This document shows, one piece after another, positions 1-5,479 of a stretch of DNA of 5,649 nucleotides (positions are counted from its first letter, which is position 1; every line of letters begins with the position of its first letter). Origin of the DNA: an uncultured Coriobacteriaceae bacterium (GTDB taxonomy: Bacteria; Actinomycetota; Coriobacteriia; Coriobacteriales; QAMH01). Both the position numbers and the translations under genes were made by a program. A model generated the notes under the pieces. The model ran no database searches and was not told the origin of the DNA. It saw nothing but the letters and a program-made list of their open reading frames with translations. The stretch lies in assembly GCA_902783175.1 (NCBI GenBank), contig CACZQA010000004.1:1-5649 (forward strand). Reading direction: 5' to 3'.

Positions 1-518
1 GTGGCGTTGGGTAAGACGTGCCGTGCGTACCTGCGCGCCTGCTTTGCACCGCTCACGCCCTGCGCCTTATCTGCAAAGGAAGAGAGCTCTTCTGGCGTGG
101 TCAGGGGTTTGCTGCCCCTATAGCTCCCACAAAGCTCGAAGCCGAGAGCGGTTGCCTCGAGTGCGCTGCAGCTTTTTGCCGCCTGAATGAACAGCAGCTC
201 GGGGCTGCATACGGCGATGGTCGCGTGTGAGACTGTGTCATATCCACTAGCCATGAATGAGCCTTGCGGGAACGGTCCCTGCTGGCAGATATAGCGTGCC
301 GCAGCGGTGTTCCGGCGTTCATCGCGATGAAGCGTGAGAAGCGTCAGGGGCGTGCTGAGCTGTTGCAGTGGCGGTGTGTTCATGAGCATCGCGAGCTCGT
401 GAAGGTGCGGTGCTCGGGTGAACGACGAGCTTGAAAAATCTGCATGGTCAGTGTTGTCCGAGGCGACACAACGCCAGTATTCAAGCGCGCTTGTATGCGT
501 GAGTACTATGGTAGTCAT
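1..518 (-). CDS. Hypothetical protein, Coriobacteriia-type family, 3'-truncated at window edge
   Basis: A stop-free minus-strand frame runs from a stop at 567-569 to the left edge. From the ATG at 516-518 it gives 172 residues with no stop inside the window, so the C-terminal part lies outside. The product begins MTTIVLTHTSALEYWR. It later contains a GPFPQGSF segment (residues 81-88), SPELLFIQA (105-113), GFELCGSYR (126-134), and an LTTPEEL...GVSGAKQARR stretch (139-163). I associate this order of motifs with hypothetical proteins that are common in Eggerthella-like genomes. In those, a nuclease-like (DUF559/Vsr-type) C-terminal part may follow, but that half cannot be seen here. No membrane segment or signal peptide is visible. 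Alternative in-frame ATGs at 389 and 383 would remove the conserved SALEYWR start, so 518 is preferred. There is no Shine-Dalgarno sequence before 518, but a -10-like hexamer sits six bases upstream, suggesting leaderless translation. The gene is divergent from serA. Its function is unknown. Confidence 0.75.
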   Translation of the reverse strand, partial: MTTIVLTHTSALEYWRCVASDNTDHADFSSSSFTRAPHLHELAMLMNTPPLQQLSTPLTLLTLHRDERRNTAAARYICQQGPFPQGSFMASGYDTVSHATIAVCSPELLFIQAAKSCSALEATALGFELCGSYRGSKPLTTPEELSSFADKAQGVSGAKQARRYARHVLPNA

Positions 519-524
519 AGCTAT

Positions 525-554
525 ATTGTAAAAAGAACACGAAAAGGCTGCAAA
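525..554 (-). promoter_or_regulatory. Candidate promoter of the left-edge gene, giving a leaderless mRNA
   Basis: On the minus strand, TTTGCA (549-554) is followed by an 18-bp spacer and TACAAT (525-530). TACAAT is a 5/6 match to the -10 consensus, and TTTGCA a 4/6 match to the -35. Only six bases (519-524) separate the -10 from the ATG at 518, so transcription would start at or within a base or two of the start codon. The absence of a ribosome-binding site in the same stretch agrees with this. Leaderless mRNAs are common in Actinobacteria. The call is a consensus match by eye. Confidence 0.4.
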
Positions 555-574
555 CCTTATAGACCGTTATATAT

Positions 575-612
575 CAAAAGTACAAAACACAACCAAAACG
601 ACAAAACCTTAC
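575..612. repeat. Imperfect 19-bp tandem direct repeat with CAAAA boxes, divergent gap before serA
   Basis: Two adjacent 19-bp units (575-593 and 594-612) match at 14 of 19 positions. Each carries CAAAA followed three bases later by ACAAAAC, so CAAAA boxes begin at 575, 583, 594 and 602. The repeat lies in the AT-rich 197-bp gap (519-715) between the left-edge gene and serA, upstream of both starts. It could be a binding site for a regulator or an A-tract activating element. It could also be chance in a low-complexity A/C stretch. No convincing serA promoter was found: a TACAAT at 664-669 exists, but the nearest good -35 (TTGCCA, 636-641) is 22 bases away. Confidence 0.4.
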
Positions 613-703
613 GTATATTTCCATTTCTTTTCGTATTGCCAACTGAATAAGTAGGCAAACTCTTACAATGGTCGTCGTTCGCAAGACAGGTCCAATTGAA
701 AGC

Positions 704-709
704 AGAGGA
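704..709 (+). promoter_or_regulatory. Ribosome-binding site that sets the serA start
   Basis: AGAGGA lies six bases before the ATG at 716. The upstream in-frame ATG at 668 has no comparable purine-rich element. The residues it would add (MVVVRKTGPIESRGCY) do not belong to the dehydrogenase fold, which starts with the usual MKVLI first strand. Confidence 0.75.
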
Positions 710-715
710 TGCTAC

Positions 716-2299
716 ATGAAGGTCTTGATTCCAGAGAAGTTCTCGAAGGATGGCATTGCCGTTCTCGAAGACGCTGGTTACGACGTAACCTTTAAACCCG
801 ACACCACTCCCGAGCAGCTGCTCGATATGATTCCCGATTATGATGCCCTGATCGTCCGATCCGCCACGACGGTGACCCGCGAGGTCATCGAAGCGGGCAA
901 GAAGCTCAAGATCATCGGTCGTGCCGGCGTCGGAGTCGACAACATCGACCGCGAGGCTGCCACCGAGCGCGGCGTTATCGTATGCAATGCGCCGCTGTCC
1001 AACATCGTTTCTGCTGCCGAGCAGACGATGGCGCTCATGCTCGCCGTTGCGCGCAACACGGCTCGCGCCGACAAGAGCATGAAGGATGGCAAGTGGGACC
1101 GCTCCAAGTTCGTCGGCACAGAGTTGCAGGGCAAGACGCTCGGCATCTTTGGCACTGGCCATGTGGGGCAGCTCGTCGCGGAGCGCGCAGCGGCATTTGG
1201 CATGAACCTCATCGGCTACGACCCGTATTGCCCGGTCGAGCTTGCCGCCCACTACGGGATCACGCTCTATGACGACATTCTCGAGGTGTGCAAGCGCTCT
1301 GACGTGATTACGCTGCATATGCCCAAGACGCCTGAGACTACCAACATGATCGGCGCCGAGCAGCTCAACGCGATGCCCGAGGGTGCCATCGTCCTCAACG
1401 TGGCACGCGGCGGCCTCGTCGACCTCGATGCACTGGCGACGGCGCTCGAGACCGGTCATATCGGCGGTGCGGGCATCGACGTGTGGGAGAATGAACCGGT
1501 CAGCGACTCCCCGATTCATGGCTTCGACAACGTCGTGCTCACCCCGCATCTGGGTGCCTCCACGCACGAGGCCCAGACGCGCGCTGCAACGCAGATCGCG
1601 GAATACGTGATCGCGGGCCTGCAGGGCAAGACCGTCAACACGGTGGTCAACGCCGCGCGCATCCCCGAAGACGTCATGCAGAAGATCGGCACGTACATGC
1701 CCGTCTGCCAGAAGACCGGCGAGCTGATCGCGCAGCTGACGACCGGCAGCGTGAGCAAGGTGACCGTGAGGGTCTGCGGCGAGATTTCCAAGACCGACCC
1801 GACGGCACTTGGCACGGCGGCGCTCGCGGGCATCGTCGCCCCGGGCAGCGAGGTTCCGGTCAACATCATAAACGCCGGGTACCTGGCGGAGCAGCGCGGC
1901 ATCGAGGTCGAGACGAAGACCGACCCGCTGAGCTACGTCTATCCGTCCTACGTCGAGATCACGGCGCGCACGAACAAAGGCGACGTCGAGGTGGCGGCAA
2001 CGCAGGCGCTCGGCCATGACAACCCGCGCATCATCGACATCTCGGGCTACACCGTCGACTTCGTTCCCGAGCAAGACGTCATCATCCTCGAATACGTTGA
2101 CGGCCCGGGCCGCATCGGCAAGATCGGCACGATTCTGGGCGACGCGGGCATCAGCGTCGAGTCGATGCAGATCGCGCGCAACGACGAGACGGACACCGCA
2201 CTGGTGCTCATGAACCTCGACAAGCCCATCACCGCGCGTATCCAAGACGACATCGAGAAGGCAGTCAACTGCACGCGCGCATGGTTCGTCGAGCTGTAG
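716..2299 (+). CDS. serA: D-3-phosphoglycerate dehydrogenase (type 1, ACT-domain form)
   Basis: This cytoplasmic enzyme oxidises 3-phosphoglycerate to 3-phosphohydroxypyruvate with NAD+, the first step of the phosphorylated serine pathway. The 527 residues match the long type-1 family (about 525-530). The first substrate-binding half spans about 1-98 and holds GRAGVGVDNID (68-78). The Rossmann domain spans about 99-285, with the GTGHVG dinucleotide loop (146-151) and Asp169 at the end of the second strand, as in NAD-preferring members. Catalytic residues visible are Arg231 in NVARGGLVD, Glu260 in ENEP and His278 in TPHLGAS. The intervening (ASB-type) domain covers about 315-450, and a C-terminal ACT domain covers about 455-527 (EYVDGPGRIGKIG...). 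ACT domains of this family bind serine for feedback inhibition. Tyr460 and Asp462 fit the expected serine-contact positions, but the usual Asn of the GxNI segment is Ser480 here. The gene stands alone, divergent from the left-edge gene, and ends in its own terminator. The start at 716 follows a good RBS. Confidence 0.97.
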   Translation: MKVLIPEKFSKDGIAVLEDAGYDVTFKPDTTPEQLLDMIPDYDALIVRSATTVTREVIEAGKKLKIIGRAGVGVDNIDREAATERGVIVCNAPLSNIVSAAEQTMALMLAVARNTARADKSMKDGKWDRSKFVGTELQGKTLGIFGTGHVGQLVAERAAAFGMNLIGYDPYCPVELAAHYGITLYDDILEVCKRSDVITLHMPKTPETTNMIGAEQLNAMPEGAIVLNVARGGLVDLDALATALETGHIGGAGIDVWENEPVSDSPIHGFDNVVLTPHLGASTHEAQTRAATQIAEYVIAGLQGKTVNTVVNAARIPEDVMQKIGTYMPVCQKTGELIAQLTTGSVSKVTVRVCGEISKTDPTALGTAALAGIVAPGSEVPVNIINAGYLAEQRGIEVETKTDPLSYVYPSYVEITARTNKGDVEVAATQALGHDNPRIIDISGYTVDFVPEQDVIILEYVDGPGRIGKIGTILGDAGISVESMQIARNDETDTALVLMNLDKPITARIQDDIEKAVNCTRAWFVEL

Positions 2300-2330
2300 A
2301 GCGCAAGCCGCAAGCAGCATAGAAGCATTG

Positions 2331-2358
2331 GGGGCACCTCGTAGGGGTGCCCCTTTTT
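2331..2358 (+). terminator. Rho-independent terminator of serA
   Basis: An 8-bp perfect GC-rich stem, GGGGCACC (2331-2338) with GGTGCCCC (2346-2353), has a 7-base loop and is followed at once by five T (2354-2358). It lies 31 bases after the serA stop. The T-tract abuts the stop codon of the convergent HTH gene (2359-2361). On the minus strand the hairpin is not followed by a T-run, so it probably acts well only on serA transcripts, though it may slow convergent polymerases. Confidence 0.93.
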
Positions 2359-2940
2359 CTATTCGAGCGTGATTTTGAGCGTGCGGCCAATGCCTCGCGC
2401 GACGAGCTCGAGCGTCTCGAGCGTCGGGTTGCCGTGACCCTGCTCGAGCCTGCTGATTGCCGCCTGTTGGATGCCCGTGATCTCTGCGAGCTCGGACTGG
2501 GTGATTCCGGCGGCGCGGCGCGCTCGCCCAAGTGCGTCTCCAAGCGTCTCTCCCGCTTCGAGCTCCGTTCCGAGAGGCGCCTTCTGGTAGCCGACGCTGC
2601 GGACCTCTTCTAAGAGGAAATCGTCGTGCGAGGAGCGTCCCTTTGTGGCGGCGAGGAGCGTGGGCAGGTAGTACTCCGAAAGATTGCACGCTTCGAGTGC
2701 TTCTTGGAGGTTCGCGCGGTCGGCGGGGACCGTTCGGCCGAAGGCCCAGAGCTTGACGGGAGTTCCCTCGACAAGCCGCTGGCCGCGGGCAAGGTAGCCG
2801 CCAAACGGGAACGGCACGTCGTCTTCATCTGCCCATTCGGCAATATCCAAGGAGAAGTGCTCGTTGCTCGGCTCGTAGCGCAGCCAGCAGCAGGCGCGGC
2901 GTGTGCGCACGAGCGCGTTATAGACCGCGAAGACGCGCAT
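2359..2940 (-). CDS. XRE-family HTH protein with N-terminal partner domain (HipB-like antitoxin/regulator candidate)
   Basis: This 193-residue protein has two parts. Residues about 132-193 form a classical XRE/Cro-type helix-turn-helix: LGDALGRARRAAGITQSELA, then the recognition region around GIQQAAISRLEQG, then NPTLETLELVARGIG. It ends in a short strand (RTLKITLE), as seen in HigA/HipB-like antitoxins. Residues 1-125 form a separate domain: VYNALVRTRRACCWLRYE at the start, PVKLWAFGRTVPADRANLQE in the middle, then LSEYYLPTLLAATKGRSSHDDFLLEEV. The last segment resembles small proteins I recall being encoded beside HipA-like genes, but I cannot name a family. The ATG at 2940 has GGAGG (2951-2955) ten bases upstream; a GTG at 2946 with four-base spacing is an equally possible start and adds two residues. 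The gene overlaps the end of the hipA-like gene by 23 bases, which implies co-transcription and probable translational coupling. Its likely role is DNA-binding autoregulator and partner of the upstream protein (inference). Confidence 0.85.
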   Translation of the reverse strand: MRVFAVYNALVRTRRACCWLRYEPSNEHFSLDIAEWADEDDVPFPFGGYLARGQRLVEGTPVKLWAFGRTVPADRANLQEALEACNLSEYYLPTLLAATKGRSSHDDFLLEEVRSVGYQKAPLGTELEAGETLGDALGRARRAAGITQSELAEITGIQQAAISRLEQGHGNPTLETLELVARGIGRTLKITLE

Positions 2941-3736
2941 AGGCACGCCACCTCCCCCAGATGATGTCCCACATCGCATCTTGGTAGAGCTTGGGAAGTA
3001 TGCCCCTGAAGCCGCAAAACAGCAGCTCCCGATGCTCGGGGAGCAGCGGCTGTACCTCGAAGGCGGGGTCCACGAACTGCAGGTTCTCCACGAGCGAGCG
3101 CGACCCGAGGAAGTTGTTTGCATCGAGGTCGAGCAGCGGGTCGAAGCGCTCGATGCTCAGCTCGGTCGTGCAGCACGAGGAGATGAGCGAGCGCGCGTTC
3201 GCGTACAGGGGAGCGAGCTCGCATGTTCCGTCCGGCTTGCGGACGACCTCGATGTTGTCCCCGGTCCTGCTGCGGTTGGCGATGAGGAAGTCGACGAGCA
3301 GCAGGGCGCTTACCTGATGCGACCAGCCCTGGCGCAGGCAGAACTCCAGCGGCGTCTCGTATTGCTGCTGGCCCGCGTCGAAGACGAGCTCGAGCGCTGC
3401 ACTCTGCATGCCCTTTTCGCGGTAGCACTTGGAGCGGAGCAGCCACGCATCGCGCTCGTGCCCTTGCACTTTGATGCGGGCGTGCACGAGGTGCTGCTTG
3501 ACGTGCGCGATGCCGAGGATGTCCATGAGGCGGCAGGCGACAAGTTCGTTGAAGGGGGCCTGGTTGTGGATGTCGCAGGCGCGGTCCTCGTCGCAGAGCT
3601 TGTAGAACGTCGCGTTGACGCCCGTGCCCTCGCGGGCTTTAGGGCAGGTGCCCGTAAGGCCGCTCGGCTGGGTGTGCTCGTCCCAGGAAAGGTAGCGCAG
3701 GTCTTGCCGTGCCTTTGTCATGTCATATGCTCGCAT
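2918..3736 (-). CDS. HipA-like kinase-fold protein, catalytic aspartates replaced (candidate pseudokinase)
   Basis: This 272-residue product resembles the HipA C-terminal kinase fold and the short HipA/CtkA-like proteins that lack the N-terminal HipA subdomain. Recognisable parts are a Gly-rich segment (SGLTGTCPK, 25-33), a strand with the likely ATP-binding lysine (FYKL, Lys46), and a helix with NELVACRLMDILGI (63-76). These are followed by LLVDFLIANRSRTGDNIEVV (146-165) and LAPLYANARSL (174-184). Active HipA proteins carry an NxDRHxxN-type loop and a Mg2+-binding Asp in a PxYD segment. Here these are NRSRTGDN and PLYAN: Ser156 and Ala179 stand where E. coli HipA has Asp309 and Asp332. The 23-residue spacing is identical, and Asn161 still matches Asn314. 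The frame is intact, so this is not simple decay. The start at 3736 is chosen because GGAG lies five bases upstream; an in-frame ATG at 3721 is the alternative. It is first in a two-gene operon with the XRE protein. If active it would be a Ser/Thr kinase-type toxin; the substitutions argue for a binding or regulatory role. Confidence 0.78.
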   Translation of the reverse strand: MRAYDMTKARQDLRYLSWDEHTQPSGLTGTCPKAREGTGVNATFYKLCDEDRACDIHNQAPFNELVACRLMDILGIAHVKQHLVHARIKVQGHERDAWLLRSKCYREKGMQSAALELVFDAGQQQYETPLEFCLRQGWSHQVSALLLVDFLIANRSRTGDNIEVVRKPDGTCELAPLYANARSLISSCCTTELSIERFDPLLDLDANNFLGSRSLVENLQFVDPAFEVQPLLPEHRELLFCGFRGILPKLYQDAMWDIIWGRWRAYARLRGL

Positions 3737-3741
3737 GTGTG

Positions 3742-3745
3742 CTCC
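3742..3745 (-). promoter_or_regulatory. Ribosome-binding site that sets the hipA-like start
   Basis: On the minus strand GGAG is followed by five bases (CACAC) and the ATG at 3736. The in-frame ATG at 3721, fifteen bases further in, has no purine-rich element at a suitable distance, so translation probably begins MRAYDMTKAR. Confidence 0.65.
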
Positions 3746-3748
3746 AAA

Positions 3749-3768
3749 ATATGATACGAAAATCATAT
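3749..3768 (-). promoter_or_regulatory. Perfect inverted repeat overlapping the hip operon promoter: candidate operator
   Basis: ATATGAT (3749-3755) and ATCATAT (3762-3768) are exact inverted 7-bp arms around a 6-bp spacer. The minus-strand sequence TATGAT (3762-3767), a 5/6 match to a -10 hexamer, lies inside one arm. Transcription from it would start near 3755, inside the repeat, leaving a leader of about 19 bases with the ribosome-binding site. No good -35 is visible. A palindrome over the -10 and start site is the usual layout for autorepression by the XRE protein of a toxin-antitoxin operon. That the XRE gene product binds here is inferred. Confidence 0.6.
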
Positions 3769-3784
3769 CACATTGCAGTATGTG
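3769..3784. repeat. Second inverted repeat, directly abutting the first
   Basis: CACAT (3769-3773) and ATGTG (3780-3784) are exact 5-bp inverted arms around a 6-bp spacer, the same spacer length as the neighbouring 3749-3768 repeat. A further near-palindrome centred on ACATGT (3787-3792) follows. Together they fill the region where the -35 elements of the hip operon and of leuA would fall. The arms are short, so chance is possible. Confidence 0.35.
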
Positions 3785-3808
3785 CGACATGTTGCATACA
3801 TCGAACTC

Positions 3809-3814
3809 TATACT
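3809..3814 (+). promoter_or_regulatory. Candidate -10 element of leuA
   Basis: TATACT is a 5/6 match to the -10 consensus, 78 bases before the leuA ATG, and would start transcription near 3821. The best upstream partner is GCGACA (3784-3789) with a 19-bp spacer, which is long, so the site may depend on an activator. The resulting leader of about 70 bases has no T-box features or leucine-rich leader peptide. Confidence 0.35.
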
Positions 3815-3892
3815 TCTCGGCACACCACGTCAGATGGCGCGATCCGCGCACTGTCCGCGCGTGTTCGCCAAGAGAGAAACCCAGGAGGAACC

Positions 3893-5464
3893 ATGGCGCG
3901 CAAGATTGACATTTTCGACACGACGCTCCGCGATGGGGAGCAGTCCCCGGGTGCGAGCATGAACGCACAGGAAAAGCTCGTGATCACCCGACAGCTCCTG
4001 CGCCTCGGCGTCGACGTCATCGAAGCGGGCTTTCCCGTCTCCTCTCCGGGTGACTTCAAGTCGGTGCAGGACATTGCCAAGGTCGTCGGCGACCAGGCAG
4101 TCGTCTGCGGCCTGACGCGCGCGGTCGAGCGCGACATAGACGTGTGCGCCGATGCGCTGAAGGTAGCCGCACGCCCCCGCATCCACACGGGCATCGGCGT
4201 CTCCCCGCAGCACCTCAAGTACAAGTTCAAGGGCATGACCTTGGACGAGGCAATCGATCGCGGCGTGCATGCGGTCAAGCACGCGCGCAAGTACGTCGAC
4301 GACGTCGAGTTCTACGCCGAGGACGCCGGTCGCGCCCCGTACGAGGACCTGGCCAAGATGATTCAGGCGGCCGTCAAGGCGGGTGCCACCGTGGTCAACA
4401 TCCCCGACACCACGGGCTTCAACGTGCCGTGGGAGTTCGGCAAGCGCATCAAGTACCTGATGGAGCACGTCGACGACATCGAGGACGTGGCCGTCTCCGT
4501 CCACTGCCATAACGACCTGGGCATGGCGACAGCGCTGGCGCTGGCAGGCGTCATGAACGGCGCGACGCAGATCGAGTGCACCATCAACGGTCTGGGCGAG
4601 CGTGCGGGCAACACCGCCATGGAAGAAGTCGTCATGGCCATCAAGATGCACGGCGACGACCTGGATGCCTACACGGGCATCAACCCCAAGGAGTTTACGC
4701 ACGCCTCGCGCCTCGTCTCCTCGATTACCGGCATGCCGGTCCAGGCAAACAAGGCGATCGTCGGCGCGAACGCCTTTGCGCACAGCTCCGGCATCCACCA
4801 AGACGGCGTCATCAAGAACCCCGAGACCTACGAGATCATCTCTCCGGAAGACGTCGGCGCCGCGGGCACGTCCATCATCCTGACCGCGCGCAGCGGCCAT
4901 GCCGCCCTGCGCAAGCGCCTGGCCGACCTGGGCTACGTCGACATTCCGGACGAGAAGTTCGAGAAGATCCACACGGCCTTCCTGGACATGGCGGACCGCA
5001 AGAAGGAAGTCTACGACGAGGACCTGCACTCGCTCATGGGCGAGCATGACCGCAACGAGAACGCCATCTACCGCCTCGACTCCGTGCAGATCTCCTGCGG
5101 GCAGCCGCTCGTCCCGACGGCGACCGTGAAGCTCACCGACAGCTTTGGCCAGCAGCGCACGGCGTGCGACTTTGGCACCGGCCCCATCGACGCCATGTAC
5201 AAGGCGATCAACAAGGTCGTCCAGGCGGAAAACGACCTGACCGAGTACACGGTGCAGTCCGTGACGCGCGGCATCGACGCCCTCGGTGAGGTGACCATTC
5301 GCATCACCGCACCGGACGGCGAGGTGTTCACGGGCCGCGGCTCCGACGGCGACATTACCGTCTCGTCTGCAAAAGCCTATGTCAACGCGTTGAATCGCAT
5401 GCTAGAGTGGCAACGTAAGGAGAGCGGCGCACCTGCCGAGGGCGGTGCACCCGAGCACATCTAG
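3893..5464 (+). CDS. leuA: 2-isopropylmalate synthase
   Basis: This cytoplasmic enzyme condenses acetyl-CoA with 2-oxoisovalerate to give 2-isopropylmalate, the committed step of leucine biosynthesis. The 523 residues equal the usual bacterial LeuA length. The TIM-barrel catalytic domain (about 1-270) opens with [14 protein letters not shown], where Arg13 and Asp14 are the catalytic and metal-binding pair. It holds the second family signature [14 protein letters not shown] (203-216), with metal ligands His204 and His206, and GLGERAGN (233-240). The linker has [11 protein letters not shown] (296-306), typical of LeuA rather than homocitrate or citramalate synthase. The C-terminal LeuA dimer domain (about 395-505, with [13 protein letters not shown]) is the known site of leucine feedback inhibition. 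The ATG at 3893 follows AGGAGG (3883-3888) by four bases; the longer upstream frame from 3773 has no RBS and no LeuA-like sequence. It is divergent from the hip-like operon and only 15 bases upstream of the next frame, with no terminator between. Confidence 0.97.
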   Translation: MARKIDIFDTTLRDGEQSPGASMNAQEKLVITRQLLRLGVDVIEAGFPVSSPGDFKSVQDIAKVVGDQAVVCGLTRAVERDIDVCADALKVAARPRIHTGIGVSPQHLKYKFKGMTLDEAIDRGVHAVKHARKYVDDVEFYAEDAGRAPYEDLAKMIQAAVKAGATVVNIPDTTGFNVPWEFGKRIKYLMEHVDDIEDVAVSVHCHNDLGMATALALAGVMNGATQIECTINGLGERAGNTAMEEVVMAIKMHGDDLDAYTGINPKEFTHASRLVSSITGMPVQANKAIVGANAFAHSSGIHQDGVIKNPETYEIISPEDVGAAGTSIILTARSGHAALRKRLADLGYVDIPDEKFEKIHTAFLDMADRKKEVYDEDLHSLMGEHDRNENAIYRLDSVQISCGQPLVPTATVKLTDSFGQQRTACDFGTGPIDAMYKAINKVVQAENDLTEYTVQSVTRGIDALGEVTIRITAPDGEVFTGRGSDGDITVSSAKAYVNALNRMLEWQRKESGAPAEGGAPEHI

Positions 5465-5479
5465 CAAGAACGGTTCTGC

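Noticed and set aside
18..322. Small frames on both strands in the left 320 bases
   Set aside because: They overlap the longer stop-free minus-strand frame (1-518), whose product has family-like motifs and a promoter.
444..650. A 68-codon plus-strand frame in the gap before serA
   Set aside because: It overlaps the start of the left-edge gene on the other strand, has no RBS and consists partly of translated A-rich spacer.
664..669. TACAAT as the serA -10 element
   Set aside because: The nearest reasonable -35 (TTGCCA, 636-641) is 22 bases away, too far for a normal promoter, so no serA promoter is called.
668..715. N-terminal extension of SerA from the ATG at 668
   Set aside because: There is no RBS, and the 16 extra residues do not fit the dehydrogenase fold; the ATG at 716 has AGAGGA six bases upstream.
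2331..2358. Use of the same hairpin as terminator for the minus-strand hip operon
   Set aside because: On the minus strand the stem is followed by CCAATGCTTC rather than a T-run, so it does not qualify as an intrinsic terminator in that direction.
557..2689. A 710-codon open frame on the minus strand opposite serA
   Set aside because: It lies antisense to serA and runs through the terminator and the HTH gene. It is low-complexity (rich in Arg, Asp, Val, Ala), as expected of a frame mirrored from GC-rich codons. No RBS or recognisable domain is present.
2981..3754. A 257-codon plus-strand frame across the hipA-like gene
   Set aside because: It is opposite the hipA-like frame, which has recognisable kinase-fold segments and an RBS. 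This frame is compositionally typical of a shadow and has no plausible start context.
3815..3892. T-box riboswitch, leucine leader peptide or attenuator in front of leuA
   Set aside because: The leader is too short for a T-box. The ATG at 3834 encodes no leucine-rich peptide and has no RBS, and no T-tract terminator is present.
3830..5047. A 405-codon open frame on the minus strand opposite leuA
   Set aside because: It is the antisense shadow of a strongly supported leuA gene, with a biased Asp/Val/Arg/Leu composition and no family resemblance.
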